Made by a program: the position numbers and the translations under genes. A stretch of DNA of 64,000 nt from Cryobacterium sp. PAMC25264. Its GTDB lineage: Bacteria > Actinomycetota > Actinomycetes > Actinomycetales > Microbacteriaceae. Below the pieces are notes generated by a model. It was not told where the DNA came from, did no database searches, and worked only from the letters and a program-made list of their open reading frames with translations. The stretch spans positions 1,302,001 to 1,366,000 of the forward strand of contig NZ_CP080383.1 of NCBI RefSeq assembly GCF_019443325.1. The letters are read 5' to 3'. Below, one piece after another: positions 19,065-28,653 of this stretch (its first letter is position 1; each line of letters starts with the position of its first letter).

Positions 19065-22000
19065 GTGTCACCGCAGAATGATTCGTTCGTCCACCTTCAC
19101 GTGCACAGCGAGTACTCCATGCTCGACGGTGCCGCCCGGGTGAAACCCCTGATCGCGGCCGCCGCAGAGCAGGGGATGCCCGCCATCGCGGTGACCGACC
19201 ACGGCAACGTCTTCGGGGCGTTCGACTTCTGGAAGACCGCCACCGATGCGGGCATCAAGCCCATCATCGGCACCGAGGCGTACATCACCCCGGGCACCGA
19301 CCGCCGGGACAAGACCCGGGTGAAGTGGGGCACCAACGCGCAGAACCGCGACGACGTCGGCGGTAGCGGCGCGTACACGCACATGACCCTGCTCTCGGAG
19401 AACACCGAGGGCATGCACAACCTCTTCCGGCTCTCCTCGCTCGCGTCGCTCGAGGGCTACTACTTCAAGCCCCGGATGGACCGCGAGCTGCTCAGCACCT
19501 ACTCCACGGGCCTGATCGGAACGACCGGGTGCGTCGGTGGTGAGGTGCAGACCCGGCTCAGGCTCGGCCAGTACGACGAGGCCAGGCAGGCTGCGGGGGA
19601 GCTTCGCGACATCTTCGGCAAGGACAACTTCTTCTGCGAGATCATGGACCACGGCATCGACATCGAGCGCCGCACCATGACCGACCTGCTCAAGCTCGCC
19701 AAGGAACTCGACCTGCCGTTGGTGGCCACCAACGACCTGCACTACACGCACGCCCACGACGCCACGGCGCACGCCGCCCTGCTCTGCGTGCAGTCGGCCT
19801 CGACGCTGGACGACCCGAACCGGTTCAAGTTCGACTCGAACGAGTTCTACCTCAAGACGGCCGCTGAGATGCGCCACCTGTTCCGGGACAATCCTGAGGC
19901 CTGCGACAACACGCTGCTGATCGCCGAACGGTGTGACGTCAAGTTCAACACCTCGGCCAACTACATGCCTCGCTTCCCGACCCCGGAGGGGGAGAACGAG
20001 GAGAGCTGGTTCATCAAGGAGACCGAACTCGGCCTGATCCGCCGCTACCCGAACGGGATCTCCGACGCCGTCCGCAAGCAGGCCGACTACGAGGTCGGCG
20101 TCATCACCCAGATGGGCTTCCCCGGCTACTTCCTCGTCGTCGCCGACTTCATCAACTGGTCCAAGGACAACGGCATCCGGGTCGGACCCGGCCGCGGCTC
20201 CGGCGCCGGGTCGATGGTCGCCTACGCCATGGGCATCACCGACCTCGACCCGCTCGTGCACGGACTGATCTTCGAGCGCTTCCTCAACCCCGACCGTGTC
20301 TCCATGCCCGACTTCGACGTCGACTTCGACGACCGTCGCCGCGGCGAGGTCATCCACTACGTCACCGAGAAGTACGGCTCCGAGCGCGTCGCCCAGATCG
20401 TCACCTACGGCACCATCAAGGCCAAGCAGGCCCTCAAGGACTCCAGCCGAGTGCTCGGTTTCCCGTTCGGCATGGGCGACAAACTCACCAAGGCCATGCC
20501 GCAGCCCATCATGGGCAAGGACATGCCGCTCACCGGCATGTTCGACAAGGACCACCCGCGCTACCGCGAGGCCGGCGACTTCCGCGCGGTCATCGAGACC
20601 GACGCAGAGGCACGCACAGTCTTCGACACGGCTCTGGGCATCGAGAACCTCAAGCGCCAGTGGGGCGTGCACGCTGCCGGTGTCATCATGTCCAGCGACC
20701 CGTTGATCGACATCATCCCGATCATGCGCCGTGAAGCAGACGGCCAGATCGTCACCCAGTTCGACTACCCGGCCTGCGAGAGCCTCGGCCTGATCAAGAT
20801 GGACTTCCTGGGGTTGCGCAACCTCACCATCATCGACGACACCCTCGACAACATCGAGGCCAACCGCGGTCACCGGCCCGTGCTCGAGGACCTCGGCCTC
20901 GACGACCCGCTCGCCTACGAACTGCTCGCCCGCGGCGACACACTGGGCGTCTTCCAGCTCGACGGCGGCCCGATGCGGGCGCTCCTGCGCAGCATGAAGC
21001 CCGACAACTTCGAAGACATCTCTGCCGTCATCGCGCTGTACCGGCCCGGCCCCATGGGTGCGAACTCGCACACCAACTACGCGCTGCGCAAGACCGGCCA
21101 GCAGGAGATCATCCCCATCCACAAGGAGCTGGAGGAGCCGCTCAAGGACATCATCGGCGGAACCTACGGACTCATCGTCTACCAGGAGCAGGTGATGTCG
21201 ATCGCGCAGAAGCTGGCGGGCTTCTCGCTGGGCCAGGCCGACCTGTTGCGCCGCGCGATGGGCAAGAAGAAGAAGTCCGAACTGGACAAGCAGTTCGAGG
21301 GCTTCTCCGGCGGAATGATGGCCAACGGCTACTCGATGGAAGCCGTTACCACCGTGTGGAACATCCTTCTACCGTTCTCCGATTACGCCTTCAACAAGGC
21401 CCACTCGGCCGCCTACGGCGTGCTGAGCTACTGGACCGCCTACCTCAAGGCGCACTACCCTGCCGAGTACATGGCGGCCCTGCTCACGAGCGTGGGCGAC
21501 GCGCGCGACAAGCTCGCGCTGTACCTCAACGAGTGCCGCCGGATGGGCATCCAGGTACTGCCGCCGGACGTCAACGAGTCGATCGGCTTCTTCGCCGCCG
21601 TCGGCACCGACATCCGTTTCGGTCTCGGTGCCGTGCGCAACGTGGGCTTCAACGTCGTCGAGGCGATCCGGGCCGCCCGGACCGAGAAGGGCGCCTTCGA
21701 GTCGTTCCACGACTTCCTGCGCAAGGTTCCCCTGCAGGTCACGAACAAGCGCACCGTGGAGTCCTTGATCAAGTCGGGCGCGTTCGACTCCCTCGGCGCC
21801 ACCCGCAGGGCGATGTTCGAGATCCACGAGGGCGCGGTCGACTCTGCCGTCAAGATCAAGCGGGACGAGTCGCACGGCATGGTCGGATTCGACTTCGACA
21901 GCCTCTTCGACGACCCGCAGGAAACCGAGCAGGTGCCCGAGCGGCCGGAATGGACGAAAAAGGAGAAGCTGGCGCTCGAGCGCGACATGCTCGGACTCTA

Positions 22001-22586
22001 CGTCTCCGACCATCCGTTGGCCGGCCTCGAGATCCCGTTGGCCAAGCACGCCAGCACCACCATCACGGATCTGATCACCTCGGATCACACCCAGGATGCC
22101 GACACCGTCACGGTGGCCGGACTCATCACCAATGTGCAACACCGCATCGCCAAGAAGTCCGGCAACCAGTACGGCATCATCTCGGTCGAGGACTTCGGCG
22201 GTGAGATCGACGTCATGTTCATGGGCAAGGCCTACCAGGAGTTCTCCCTCGACCTCATCAGCGACTCTGTCGTGGTCGTGCGGGGCCGGGTCAGCATGCG
22301 CGACGACGGCATGAACCTGCACGCGTACAGCATCTTCGCGCCCGACCTCGGTCAGGCCTCGGATCACGGCACCCTGTCGATCACGCTGTTCGAGGCGCGG
22401 GCGACCACGGACACCGTGACCCAGCTCGGCGACGTGCTCAAGCGCCACAGCGGCACCTCAGAGGTGCGCCTCAAGCTCATCAAGGGCGACGTGGCCCGGG
22501 TGTTCGAGCTGCCCAGCCGGGTCACCGTCACGGCCGACCTGTTCGGCGAACTCAAGAGCCTCCTCGGCCCCTACTGCCTCACCTAG
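19065..22586 (+). CDS. dnaE: DNA polymerase III alpha subunit DnaE (DnaE1 type)
   Basis: This 1173-residue protein is the replicative DNA polymerase catalytic subunit. It starts with the PHP domain (FVHLHVHSEYSMLDGAARV). The palm carries GPGRGSGAGSMVAYA (about residue 378) and the metal-binding aspartates in MPDFDVDFDDRR (about 413). VYQEQVMSIAQKLAGFSLG, a helix-hairpin-helix region and an OB fold (DTVTVAGLITNVQHRIAKK, about 1012) follow. I chose the GTG at 19065; the frame overlaps rluD upstream. A -10-like TAGGCT at 19006-19011 would give a leader of about 47 bases. A strong hairpin follows the stop. Confidence 0.96.
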   Translation: MSPQNDSFVHLHVHSEYSMLDGAARVKPLIAAAAEQGMPAIAVTDHGNVFGAFDFWKTATDAGIKPIIGTEAYITPGTDRRDKTRVKWGTNAQNRDDVGGSGAYTHMTLLSENTEGMHNLFRLSSLASLEGYYFKPRMDRELLSTYSTGLIGTTGCVGGEVQTRLRLGQYDEARQAAGELRDIFGKDNFFCEIMDHGIDIERRTMTDLLKLAKELDLPLVATNDLHYTHAHDATAHAALLCVQSASTLDDPNRFKFDSNEFYLKTAAEMRHLFRDNPEACDNTLLIAERCDVKFNTSANYMPRFPTPEGENEESWFIKETELGLIRRYPNGISDAVRKQADYEVGVITQMGFPGYFLVVADFINWSKDNGIRVGPGRGSGAGSMVAYAMGITDLDPLVHGLIFERFLNPDRVSMPDFDVDFDDRRRGEVIHYVTEKYGSERVAQIVTYGTIKAKQALKDSSRVLGFPFGMGDKLTKAMPQPIMGKDMPLTGMFDKDHPRYREAGDFRAVIETDAEARTVFDTALGIENLKRQWGVHAAGVIMSSDPLIDIIPIMRREADGQIVTQFDYPACESLGLIKMDFLGLRNLTIIDDTLDNIEANRGHRPVLEDLGLDDPLAYELLARGDTLGVFQLDGGPMRALLRSMKPDNFEDISAVIALYRPGPMGANSHTNYALRKTGQQEIIPIHKELEEPLKDIIGGTYGLIVYQEQVMSIAQKLAGFSLGQADLLRRAMGKKKKSELDKQFEGFSGGMMANGYSMEAVTTVWNILLPFSDYAFNKAHSAAYGVLSYWTAYLKAHYPAEYMAALLTSVGDARDKLALYLNECRRMGIQVLPPDVNESIGFFAAVGTDIRFGLGAVRNVGFNVVEAIRAARTEKGAFESFHDFLRKVPLQVTNKRTVESLIKSGAFDSLGATRRAMFEIHEGAVDSAVKIKRDESHGMVGFDFDSLFDDPQETEQVPERPEWTKKEKLALERDMLGLYVSDHPLAGLEIPLAKHASTTITDLITSDHTQDADTVTVAGLITNVQHRIAKKSGNQYGIISVEDFGGEIDVMFMGKAYQEFSLDLISDSVVVVRGRVSMRDDGMNLHAYSIFAPDLGQASDHGTLSITLFEARATTDTVTQLGDVLKRHSGTSEVRLKLIKGDVARVFELPSRVTVTADLFGELKSLLGPYCLT

Positions 22587-22590
22587 ATCC

Positions 22591-22649
22591 GCGAACCGTG
22601 AGCAAAGCCCCAAAATTCTCGAGTTTCCGGGGCTTTTCTCACAGTTCGC
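22591..22649. terminator. Long bidirectional hairpin terminator after dnaE
   Basis: Nested complementary arms pair 22591-22596 (GCGAAC) with 22644-22649, GTGAG with CTCAC, and AAAGCCCC with GGGGCTTT, giving about 19 base pairs with two mismatches around a 17-base loop. It begins 4 bases after the dnaE stop and separates dnaE from the minus-strand gene remnant that follows, so it can serve both strands. Confidence 0.8.
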
Positions 22650-22656
22650 GGGACTA

Positions 22657-22916
22657 CTAGCGCAGGATCTGGACCATTAGGACCCAGGCGTCGTCCATGG
22701 AACCGATCACCGTGAGGATCAGCACGATTGACGGGACCACGAGGATGAGCGACCCGATGGTCGCGGCTGCCCGCGCGGACACCCGGCCAGGCCCAAGATC
22801 TGGCGGATGTTGACCGAGATCGCCACCATCACGTGCCCCGCAAGGGCGGCCGCGGCCCCGGCCGTCGCTTCGGCGAAATCGGTCCATCCGGTGGTCACCG
22901 GCTCAGTCATGCGCAC
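22657..22916 (-). pseudogene. Small membrane protein gene, frameshifted and short
   Basis: Two adjacent minus-strand frames join into one sensible protein of about 84 residues. The first begins TEPVTTGWTDFAEATAG and has a helix through AALAGHVMVAISVNIRQIL. The second continues VSARAAATIGSLILVVP and ends WVLMVQILR. The switch lies near 22790, where one extra G in the run on the coding strand would restore L-A-G-V-S-A-R. The pattern, a first helix followed by a conserved SVNIRQIL-like segment, resembles a family of four-helix actinobacterial membrane proteins of unknown function. The C-terminal half appears to be missing as well. Confidence 0.5.
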
Positions 22917-23022
22917 ACGATAGCGCGGGCGGTACGCCGGCGAGCAGGAGGCCGTCCGCGCGCACCACAGGCAACCCGGGCGATCACGGCGCGGACACCA
23001 GGATGTTGACAGCCTCAGGTCC

Positions 23023-23028
23023 TACGCT
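23023..23028 (+). promoter_or_regulatory. -10 element, leaderless start of the acyltransferase gene
   Basis: TACGCT ends exactly 6 bases before the ATG at 23035, so transcription would start at the A of the start codon. The same spacing recurs at five other genes in this window. There is no clear -35 at the right distance. Confidence 0.5.
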
Positions 23029-23034
23029 GAGTGC

Positions 23035-23817
23035 ATGAGAACGCGCACCAGGGAACCGATCTACAGCACGGCCGTGTCGGCCGGCCGAGGCATCTTCGGA
23101 CTCTTCCGGCTGCGGCCCTCCGTCGCCGGCCTCACCCACCTGCCGGATGCCGGCGGAGCGGTGATCGCCATCACCCACTTCGGCTACGCCGATTTCGCCC
23201 TCGTCGAATGGATGACGTGGCGCAAGAACCGCCGGCACATCCGCTTCATGGCCAAGAAGGGCGCCTTCGACAAGCCCATTGTGGGCTGGCTGCTCCGGGG
23301 CATGCGGCACATCAACGTGGACATGACCGCCGGCGCGCAGGCCTATGCCGACGCGGTGCGTGCGTTGAGCGCCGGGGAGCTGGTCGGGGTGTTCCCCGAG
23401 GGCGGCGTGAACGCGTCGTTCACCGTGCGGGAGCTCAAGACCGGAGCCGCACGCATGGCCCAGGAAGCCAGGGTCCCCATCATCCCTGTGGCCGTCTGGG
23501 GTGGCCACCGGCTGCTCACCAAGAACCACAAGCCCTCGCTCGGCGAGGCCTATCGCACCCCCGTGAGCTTCGCCATCGGCGCACCCATGCACGTGGGCGC
23601 CGACGAGGACCCGCAGCAGGTCACCGAGAGGCTGCACACCACACTGCAGACCCTGGTCGACGGCGCCCAGGCCCGGTACCCGGAGCCCGGATCCGGGCGA
23701 TGGTGGCAGCCCGCCCACCTGGGCGGCACCGCTCCGACGCCGGCCGAAGCTGCCGCGACGGAAGCAGAACGCCAGCGCCGCAAGGCCGCGGCGCGCGAGG
23801 CTCAGGCCGCGCTCTGA
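23035..23817 (+). CDS. 1-acyl-sn-glycerol-3-phosphate acyltransferase family protein (PlsC-like)
   Basis: This 260-residue protein has the PlsC acyltransferase signature: the HX4D catalytic motif in THFGYAD (about residue 46), an arginine-rich RHIRFMAKKGAFDKP segment, and the substrate-binding VGVFPEGGVN (about 118). PIIPVAVWGG follows at about 149. It likely acylates lysophosphatidate or a related lysolipid at the membrane. No long membrane helix is obvious. The C-terminal 30 residues are charged and Ala-rich. It is a single gene on the plus strand, convergent with the flavin reductase. Confidence 0.88.
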   Translation: MRTRTREPIYSTAVSAGRGIFGLFRLRPSVAGLTHLPDAGGAVIAITHFGYADFALVEWMTWRKNRRHIRFMAKKGAFDKPIVGWLLRGMRHINVDMTAGAQAYADAVRALSAGELVGVFPEGGVNASFTVRELKTGAARMAQEARVPIIPVAVWGGHRLLTKNHKPSLGEAYRTPVSFAIGAPMHVGADEDPQQVTERLHTTLQTLVDGAQARYPEPGSGRWWQPAHLGGTAPTPAEAAATEAERQRRKAAAREAQAAL

Positions 23818-23856
23818 CGGGCGGCGCGGGCTGAAGCGTGGCGCTGGCTGACGAGC

Positions 23857-24408
23857 CTAGAGCGTTTCGCCCAGCGCGCGGTAGCGGCGCTCGTGGTACA
23901 CCAGAGCGTCGTCGTCGTCGCCGAGCCCGCCGCCCTCGATCTGCACCACGATCACGGCCGCATTGTGTACGGTGACCCGCTCGACGATCCGGCCGACCAT
24001 CCACGACGTCACGTCGTTGAGCACCGGGAGCCCGTGCGGGCCCACACGCCAGTGGTCACCGACGAACCGCTCGGCCTGGGGCCCGGCGAGACGTTCGGCC
24101 AGCGTGCGATTCCGCAGTCCGAGCAGATGGATGACGACCCGCTCGGTCTCGGAGACGGCCGGCCAGGAACTCGCGGATCTGGCCATGTTGAAAGTGGCCA
24201 GGGGCGGCACAGCCGACAGCGAGGCGAGCGATGTCGCCGTGAAACCGACAGGGGAGCCCTCGGCGTCCAGGGCGGTCACGACGGACACCCCGGCGGCATG
24301 CCGGCGGAACGCGTTCTTGAACGCGGCCAGATCGCCGGGGGCGTGGGGATCGGTGTCGAGAGCTCTCGCCCGGGGGAGAGCGGTCGACCGGATGGTGCCT
24401 TCGTTCAT
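23857..24408 (-). CDS. Flavin reductase-like FMN-binding domain protein
   Basis: This 183-residue protein has the split-barrel fold of the flavin reductase family. Residues 28-60 ([18 protein letters not shown], then [11 protein letters not shown]) form the usual N-terminal FMN-binding segment, and [20 protein letters not shown] follows. The C-terminal region has [20 protein letters not shown] and a final [13 protein letters not shown]. Such proteins reduce FMN or FAD with NAD(P)H, often to feed a monooxygenase. No monooxygenase partner is next to it, so the role is open. I placed the start at the ATG at 24408. Upstream it is divergent from hisD. Confidence 0.85.
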   Translation of the reverse strand: MNEGTIRSTALPRARALDTDPHAPGDLAAFKNAFRRHAAGVSVVTALDAEGSPVGFTATSLASLSAVPPLATFNMARSASSWPAVSETERVVIHLLGLRNRTLAERLAGPQAERFVGDHWRVGPHGLPVLNDVTSWMVGRIVERVTVHNAAVIVVQIEGGGLGDDDDALVYHERRYRALGETL

Positions 24409-24463
24409 ACTGGTGCCAATCGTTTCACCTACCAGCCTATTCCCGTGTTTAACGGTTGTTGGA

Positions 24464-24469
24464 TAAGCT
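24464..24469 (+). promoter_or_regulatory. -10 element upstream of hisD
   Basis: TAAGCT ends 8 bases before the hisD ATG, which predicts a transcript with a leader of only one or two bases. It sits in the short divergent spacer shared with the flavin reductase gene. Confidence 0.45.
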
Positions 24470-24477
24470 GGGTCGAC

Positions 24478-25797
24478 ATGATTCAGACGATTGACCTCCG
24501 AGGAACGCGGCCTGCTCCGGCCGACCTGCTGGCCGCTGTACCCCGGGCTCTGACGAGCGTCACGGTCGCCAGCGACGTCGCCGCGGAGCTGATCGACGAC
24601 GTGCGCGCGCGCGGAGAAGTCGCCTTGCTCGACCAGGCCGAGCGCCTCGATCGGGTGCGCCCCGAGTTCGTGCGGGTGCCCGCCGCCCACGTCGAGGAGG
24701 CCCTTGCGGCCCTCGACCCCGCGGTGCGCACCGCCATCGAAGAGACCATCCGCCGGGTGCGCCTGGCCAGCCTGGCCCAGGTGCCGCCGCAGGTCACGAC
24801 GACCATCGCCGACGGCGCCGAGATCGTGCAGCGCTGGCGGCCCGTGCAGCGCGTCGGGCTCTATGTGCCCGGCGGCAAGGCCGTCTATCCGTCCAGCGTG
24901 GTGATGAACGTGGTGCCGGCTCAGGTCGCCGGCGTCGGCTCCATCGCGCTCGCGTCTCCGCCGCAGAGCCACTTCGGCGGCCGTGTGCACCCCACGATCC
25001 TGGCCGTCGCCGGCCTGCTCGACGTCGACGAGATCTACGCCATGGGCGGCGCCGGCGCCGTCGGGGCCTTCGCCTACGGGGTTCCGGGGCTGGGCCTCGA
25101 CCCCGTGCAGCTGGTCACCGGGCCTGGCAACGTCTACGTTGCGGCCGCCAAACGCCTCGTGCGCGGTGTGACGGGCATCGACTCCGAAGCCGGCCCAACC
25201 GACATCCTGGTGATCGCGGATGCCGCCGCCGACCCCGCCTTCGTCGCCGCCGACCTGGTCAGCCAGGCCGAGCACGACGAGCTCGCGGCCGCCGTTCTCG
25301 TCACAGACTCCGCCGAGCTTGCCGCCGCCGTCGAGGACCTGCTCGGCGACCTGGCCGGAACGACCACCCACGCCGAGCGTGTCACGGCGTCGCTGAGCGG
25401 CACGCAGTCGGCGATCGTCCTCGTCGACGATCTCGACCAGGCCGCCGCGTTCAGCAACGCCTTCGGCCCGGAGCACCTCGAGATCCAGACCGTCGACCCC
25501 GACGCCGTCCTGACCCGGATCGACAACGCCGGAGCCATCTTCCTCGGCCCGTACGCGCCGGTCAGCCTCGGCGACTACGCCGCGGGCTCCAACCACGTGC
25601 TGCCCACCGGGGGACAGGCGCGATTCTCGTCGGCCCTTGGCGCCTACACGTTCCTGCGCCCGCAGCAGGTGGTACGGTACAGCCGTGAGGGTCTGGCCGG
25701 CGTGGCTGACCACATCCTGGCGCTGTCGTCGGCCGAGGCGCTGCCGGCGCACGGCGACGCCGTCACGGCGCGCTTCGCGGGGGATGTGGCGCGGTAG
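24478..25797 (+). CDS. hisD: Histidinol dehydrogenase HisD
   Basis: HisD oxidises L-histidinol to L-histidine in two NAD-dependent steps, the end of histidine synthesis. The 439-residue protein has [19 protein letters not shown] (about residue 125), [15 protein letters not shown] (about 186), [14 protein letters not shown] (about 236), the catalytic and zinc region [12 protein letters not shown] (about 261), and [20 protein letters not shown] (about 356). The other his genes are not adjacent. The reading frame extends far upstream as a shadow of the flavin reductase gene; the ATG at 24478 gives the normal family start. Confidence 0.96.
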   Translation: MIQTIDLRGTRPAPADLLAAVPRALTSVTVASDVAAELIDDVRARGEVALLDQAERLDRVRPEFVRVPAAHVEEALAALDPAVRTAIEETIRRVRLASLAQVPPQVTTTIADGAEIVQRWRPVQRVGLYVPGGKAVYPSSVVMNVVPAQVAGVGSIALASPPQSHFGGRVHPTILAVAGLLDVDEIYAMGGAGAVGAFAYGVPGLGLDPVQLVTGPGNVYVAAAKRLVRGVTGIDSEAGPTDILVIADAAADPAFVAADLVSQAEHDELAAAVLVTDSAELAAAVEDLLGDLAGTTTHAERVTASLSGTQSAIVLVDDLDQAAAFSNAFGPEHLEIQTVDPDAVLTRIDNAGAIFLGPYAPVSLGDYAAGSNHVLPTGGQARFSSALGAYTFLRPQQVVRYSREGLAGVADHILALSSAEALPAHGDAVTARFAGDVAR

Positions 25798-25800
25798 GCT
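25795..25800 (+). promoter_or_regulatory. -10 element upstream of nrdR
   Basis: TAGGCT overlaps the hisD stop and ends 9 bases before the nrdR ATG, predicting a near-leaderless nrdR transcript separate from hisD readthrough. Confidence 0.4.
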
Positions 25801-25809
25801 TTTCCCACC

Positions 25810-26310
25810 ATGTATTGCCCGTTCTGTCGCCACCCTGATTCCCGTGTCATCGACTCGCGCACCAGCGACGACGGGCTCTCGATCCGTCGTCGTCGGCAGT
25901 GCCCGGAGTGCGGCCGCCGGTTCAGCACCACCGAGACCGCCAGCCTGAACATCATCAAGCGCAGCGGCGTCGTGGAGCCGTTCAGCCGCGAGAAGATCGT
26001 CTCGGGCGTGCGCAAGGCCTGCCAGGGCCGCCCGGTCACCGATTCCGACCTGGCGATGCTGGCCCAGAAGGTCGAAGAGACCATCCGCCAGACCGGCGCG
26101 TCCCAGATCGAGGCCAACGACATCGGCCTGGCCATCCTGGCCCCGCTCCGCGAGCTCGATGAGGTCGCGTATCTGCGCTTCGCCAGCGTCTATCAGGCGT
26201 TCGATTCCCTGGATGACTTCGAGACCGCCATCGGCCAGCTGCGCACCGAACACGCCCAGGCGGATGCCCAGGCCGAGGACCTGGACGCCGGCGCCGGGGC
26301 CGAGAGCTGA
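25810..26310 (+). CDS. nrdR: Transcriptional repressor NrdR
   Basis: NrdR represses ribonucleotide reductase genes in response to ATP and dATP. The 166-residue protein has an N-terminal zinc ribbon ([17 protein letters not shown] and [15 protein letters not shown], four cysteines) and an ATP-cone domain beginning [16 protein letters not shown] (about residue 48). [20 protein letters not shown] follows at about 100. The length is a little above the usual 150-160 because of an Asp/Glu/Ala-rich tail. No ribonucleotide reductase genes lie in the window, so its targets are elsewhere. Confidence 0.95.
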   Translation: MYCPFCRHPDSRVIDSRTSDDGLSIRRRRQCPECGRRFSTTETASLNIIKRSGVVEPFSREKIVSGVRKACQGRPVTDSDLAMLAQKVEETIRQTGASQIEANDIGLAILAPLRELDEVAYLRFASVYQAFDSLDDFETAIGQLRTEHAQADAQAEDLDAGAGAES

Positions 26311-26312
26311 CC

Positions 26313-27347
26313 GTGTACCCCACTGTCTTCAAGCACGTTCTCACCCGCATCGATCCCGAACAGGCCCACCACCTGGCCTTCGAGGTCATCCGTTGGATTC
26401 CCCGCCTGGGCCTCGGCCCGCTCGTACACAGGGTCACCCGCCCGCGCACCGACATCGGCGTGACCGCCCTCGGACTGCACTTCGACTCGCCGTTCGGCGT
26501 CGCCGCCGGGTTCGACAAAGACGGCCAGGCCGTCATCGGGCTCGGCCGGTTGGGCTTCGGCCACGTGGAGGTGGGCACCCTCACCGCCGTCGCGCAGCCG
26601 GGCAACCCCAAGCCGCGCCTGTTCCGCCTGATTCCCGACCGCGCCGTGATCAACCGGATGGGATTCAACAACGGCGGCGCCGCCTCGGCCGTTGAGCGCC
26701 TGACGCGAGTGCGCGCCAGCCGGAACCGCCCGGTCCTCGGCATCAACATCGGCAAGAGCCGGGTCACCGCGGTCGACGACGCCACGGCCGACTACCTGGT
26801 CAGCACGCGCCTGCTGGCGCCCATTGCCGACTACCTCGTGGTCAACGTGAGTTCGCCCAACACCCCCGGGCTGCGCGGACTCCAGGAACTCGACCAGCTC
26901 GCCCCGCTGCTGAGCGCCGTGCGAGACGAGGCCGGGGGCACCCCGCTCCTGGTGAAGATCGCGCCGGACCTCACCGACGACGAGGTCACCCGCATCGCGG
27001 GCCTGACGGTCGAACTCGGCCTGGACGGCATCATCGCCACCAACACCACCATCAGCCGCGACAACCTCACGACGGATGCCGCCGTCGTGGCCGCTGCCGG
27101 CGCTGGCGGGCTCTCCGGTGCGCCGCTGGACGCCAGGTCCCTTGCCGTGCTGCGACTCATCCGCGCCACCGTCCCGGCCGACCTGTGCGTCATCTCGGTG
27201 GGCGGCGTTGAGACGGCCGAGCAGGTCGCCGAGCGTCTCGCCGCCGGTGCCACCCTCGTACAGGGCTATACGGGGTTCCTCTACCGGGGTCCGCTCTGGG
27301 CCCGTCAGATCAACCGCGGACTCGACCGGCTGCTCGCCAGGCGCTGA
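26313..27347 (+). CDS. pyrD: Dihydroorotate dehydrogenase (quinone), class 2
   Basis: PyrD oxidises dihydroorotate to orotate in pyrimidine synthesis and passes electrons to quinone at the membrane. The 344-residue protein has the N-terminal helical extension of class 2 enzymes (HVLTRIDPEQAHHLAFEVI), then SPFGVAAGFDKDGQAV (about residue 58), MGFNNGGA (about 115), the catalytic-serine region VNVSSPNTPGLR (about 177) and the FMN phosphate site SVGGVETAEQVAERLAAGA (about 295). It starts 2 bases after nrdR with a GTG, so the two are co-transcribed. A short hairpin (27356-27370) lies before the convergent gene. Confidence 0.95.
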   Translation: MYPTVFKHVLTRIDPEQAHHLAFEVIRWIPRLGLGPLVHRVTRPRTDIGVTALGLHFDSPFGVAAGFDKDGQAVIGLGRLGFGHVEVGTLTAVAQPGNPKPRLFRLIPDRAVINRMGFNNGGAASAVERLTRVRASRNRPVLGINIGKSRVTAVDDATADYLVSTRLLAPIADYLVVNVSSPNTPGLRGLQELDQLAPLLSAVRDEAGGTPLLVKIAPDLTDDEVTRIAGLTVELGLDGIIATNTTISRDNLTTDAAVVAAAGAGGLSGAPLDARSLAVLRLIRATVPADLCVISVGGVETAEQVAERLAAGATLVQGYTGFLYRGPLWARQINRGLDRLLARR

Positions 27348-27375
27348 CCAGCTACGGCGCTTCTCGCGCCGGATG

Positions 27376-28476
27376 CTATTCGGTCGGACCGGGCAGTCCG
27401 GGGTCGACGATCAGACCGAGTTCGGCCAGCTGCGTCGCTAGGCTCGCGCCGTCCGGGCCGTAGACCCAGAGCGGGTCCGGCTTGGCCTCCACAGCATCCT
27501 TGGCCCGACGTCCGGCCAGCACGGCCTCGCTGGGGGAGAGGCGCCGAATGGCCACCGCCGCGACGCTCTGCGGGAAGTCCTGCTGGAACTCGCTGTAGAT
27601 GGCCTCATCGTGCTGGCCGTCGTCGCCGATCAGGATCCACTGCATCTCGGGGAATTCCTGGGCCAACCGGCGTAGGTTCTCCCGCTTGTGCTCCCGGCCG
27701 CTGCGGAACAGCCTGTCGTGGGTGGGACCCCAGTCGGTGAGCAGGAGCGCCCCGGCCGGGTAGAGGTTGCGGGAAAGGAAGCGGCTCAACGTCGGCGCGA
27801 CGTTCCACGCTCCGGTGGAGAGGTAGATGACGGGGGCGCCGGGTGTTGCATCCGCGAGCCTGTCGAGCAGCACCGCCATGCCTGGCGTGGGAACCCTGGC
27901 GTGTTCGTCGAGCACGAAGGTGTTCCAGGCTGCAAGTAGCGGGCGCGGCAGGGTTGTGACCATGACGGTGTCGTCCACATCGGAGATTATTCCGCGGCGC
28001 ACATCGGGCGCCACGACGAAGACCGGTGCTTCGACGGGGGCGGATGCCTCGGTGTGCAGCATGGCGGTGTGCCACCCGGGTTCGAGGGCTACGTCCATGA
28101 CCGTGTCGACCACTCCGCCGCGGTCGGCCTGCACTCGGTGCGCCTGCCCGCCGATGTCGATGGTGACAGTGACGTCGTTCACGGGAACGCTCAGGAAGCT
28201 CCGCCAGCCTCTGATGCTCGCGTCACGGCCGTCGTTCCGGCGTCGTTTGCGGGCGGCAGCAGCGGCCGTGGCCGGTTTGGCCAGCAGCACCCGGCAGAGC
28301 ACCCGCACCCGCTCGGGGGTGCCGTATCCGGTGTACGGAATGACGATGGGTTTGTGTCCGCGCCGTCGGGCGAACTTCTCCCGCTTGTCGTGCAGCCAAT
28401 CCTCGATTCGCGCAGCGCGGTGCATCATGCGTGCAGGGTTCAGCGGGGCGGAGGCCGTGGCGGGGAACTTTGACAC
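27376..28476 (-). CDS. App1-type phosphatase domain protein (DUF2183)
   Basis: This 366-residue protein carries the catalytic domain named after yeast App1 phosphatidate phosphatase. The HAD-like motif ISDVDDTVMVTTLP lies at about residue 179, followed by TPGMAVLLDRLADATPGAPV, YLSTGAWNVAPTL and the late acidic motif LIGDDGQHDEAIY (about 299). The N-terminal part has VIPYTGYGTPERVRVLCRVL, the usual domain in front. Bacterial members are thought to be phosphatases but their substrate is not established. The start is the GTG at 28476; it is divergent from the TetR gene. Confidence 0.85.
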   Translation of the reverse strand: MSKFPATASAPLNPARMMHRAARIEDWLHDKREKFARRRGHKPIVIPYTGYGTPERVRVLCRVLLAKPATAAAAARKRRRNDGRDASIRGWRSFLSVPVNDVTVTIDIGGQAHRVQADRGGVVDTVMDVALEPGWHTAMLHTEASAPVEAPVFVVAPDVRRGIISDVDDTVMVTTLPRPLLAAWNTFVLDEHARVPTPGMAVLLDRLADATPGAPVIYLSTGAWNVAPTLSRFLSRNLYPAGALLLTDWGPTHDRLFRSGREHKRENLRRLAQEFPEMQWILIGDDGQHDEAIYSEFQQDFPQSVAAVAIRRLSPSEAVLAGRRAKDAVEAKPDPLWVYGPDGASLATQLAELGLIVDPGLPGPTE

Positions 28477-28653
28477 AGTTCAGTCTCTCATGGGCGGCGC
28501 GGCTGTCCAGGACGAACGGCGCGGCACGTGCCGCCGACCGGCCTGATGCGCGACGCGCCCGACGAGCCGGTTTCTGCCCGTTTGGGGGGCAGGTATAGTG
28601 CTGAGCCGTCAGTGTGGACCCCTAGGATTGTGACGTATATTCAAGGAGGACAC

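Noticed and set aside
19068..21122. 684-codon minus-strand open frame inside dnaE
   Set aside because: It is the antisense of a clearly conserved polymerase gene in GC-rich DNA; its translation is Val/Asp/His-rich low complexity with no family motif.
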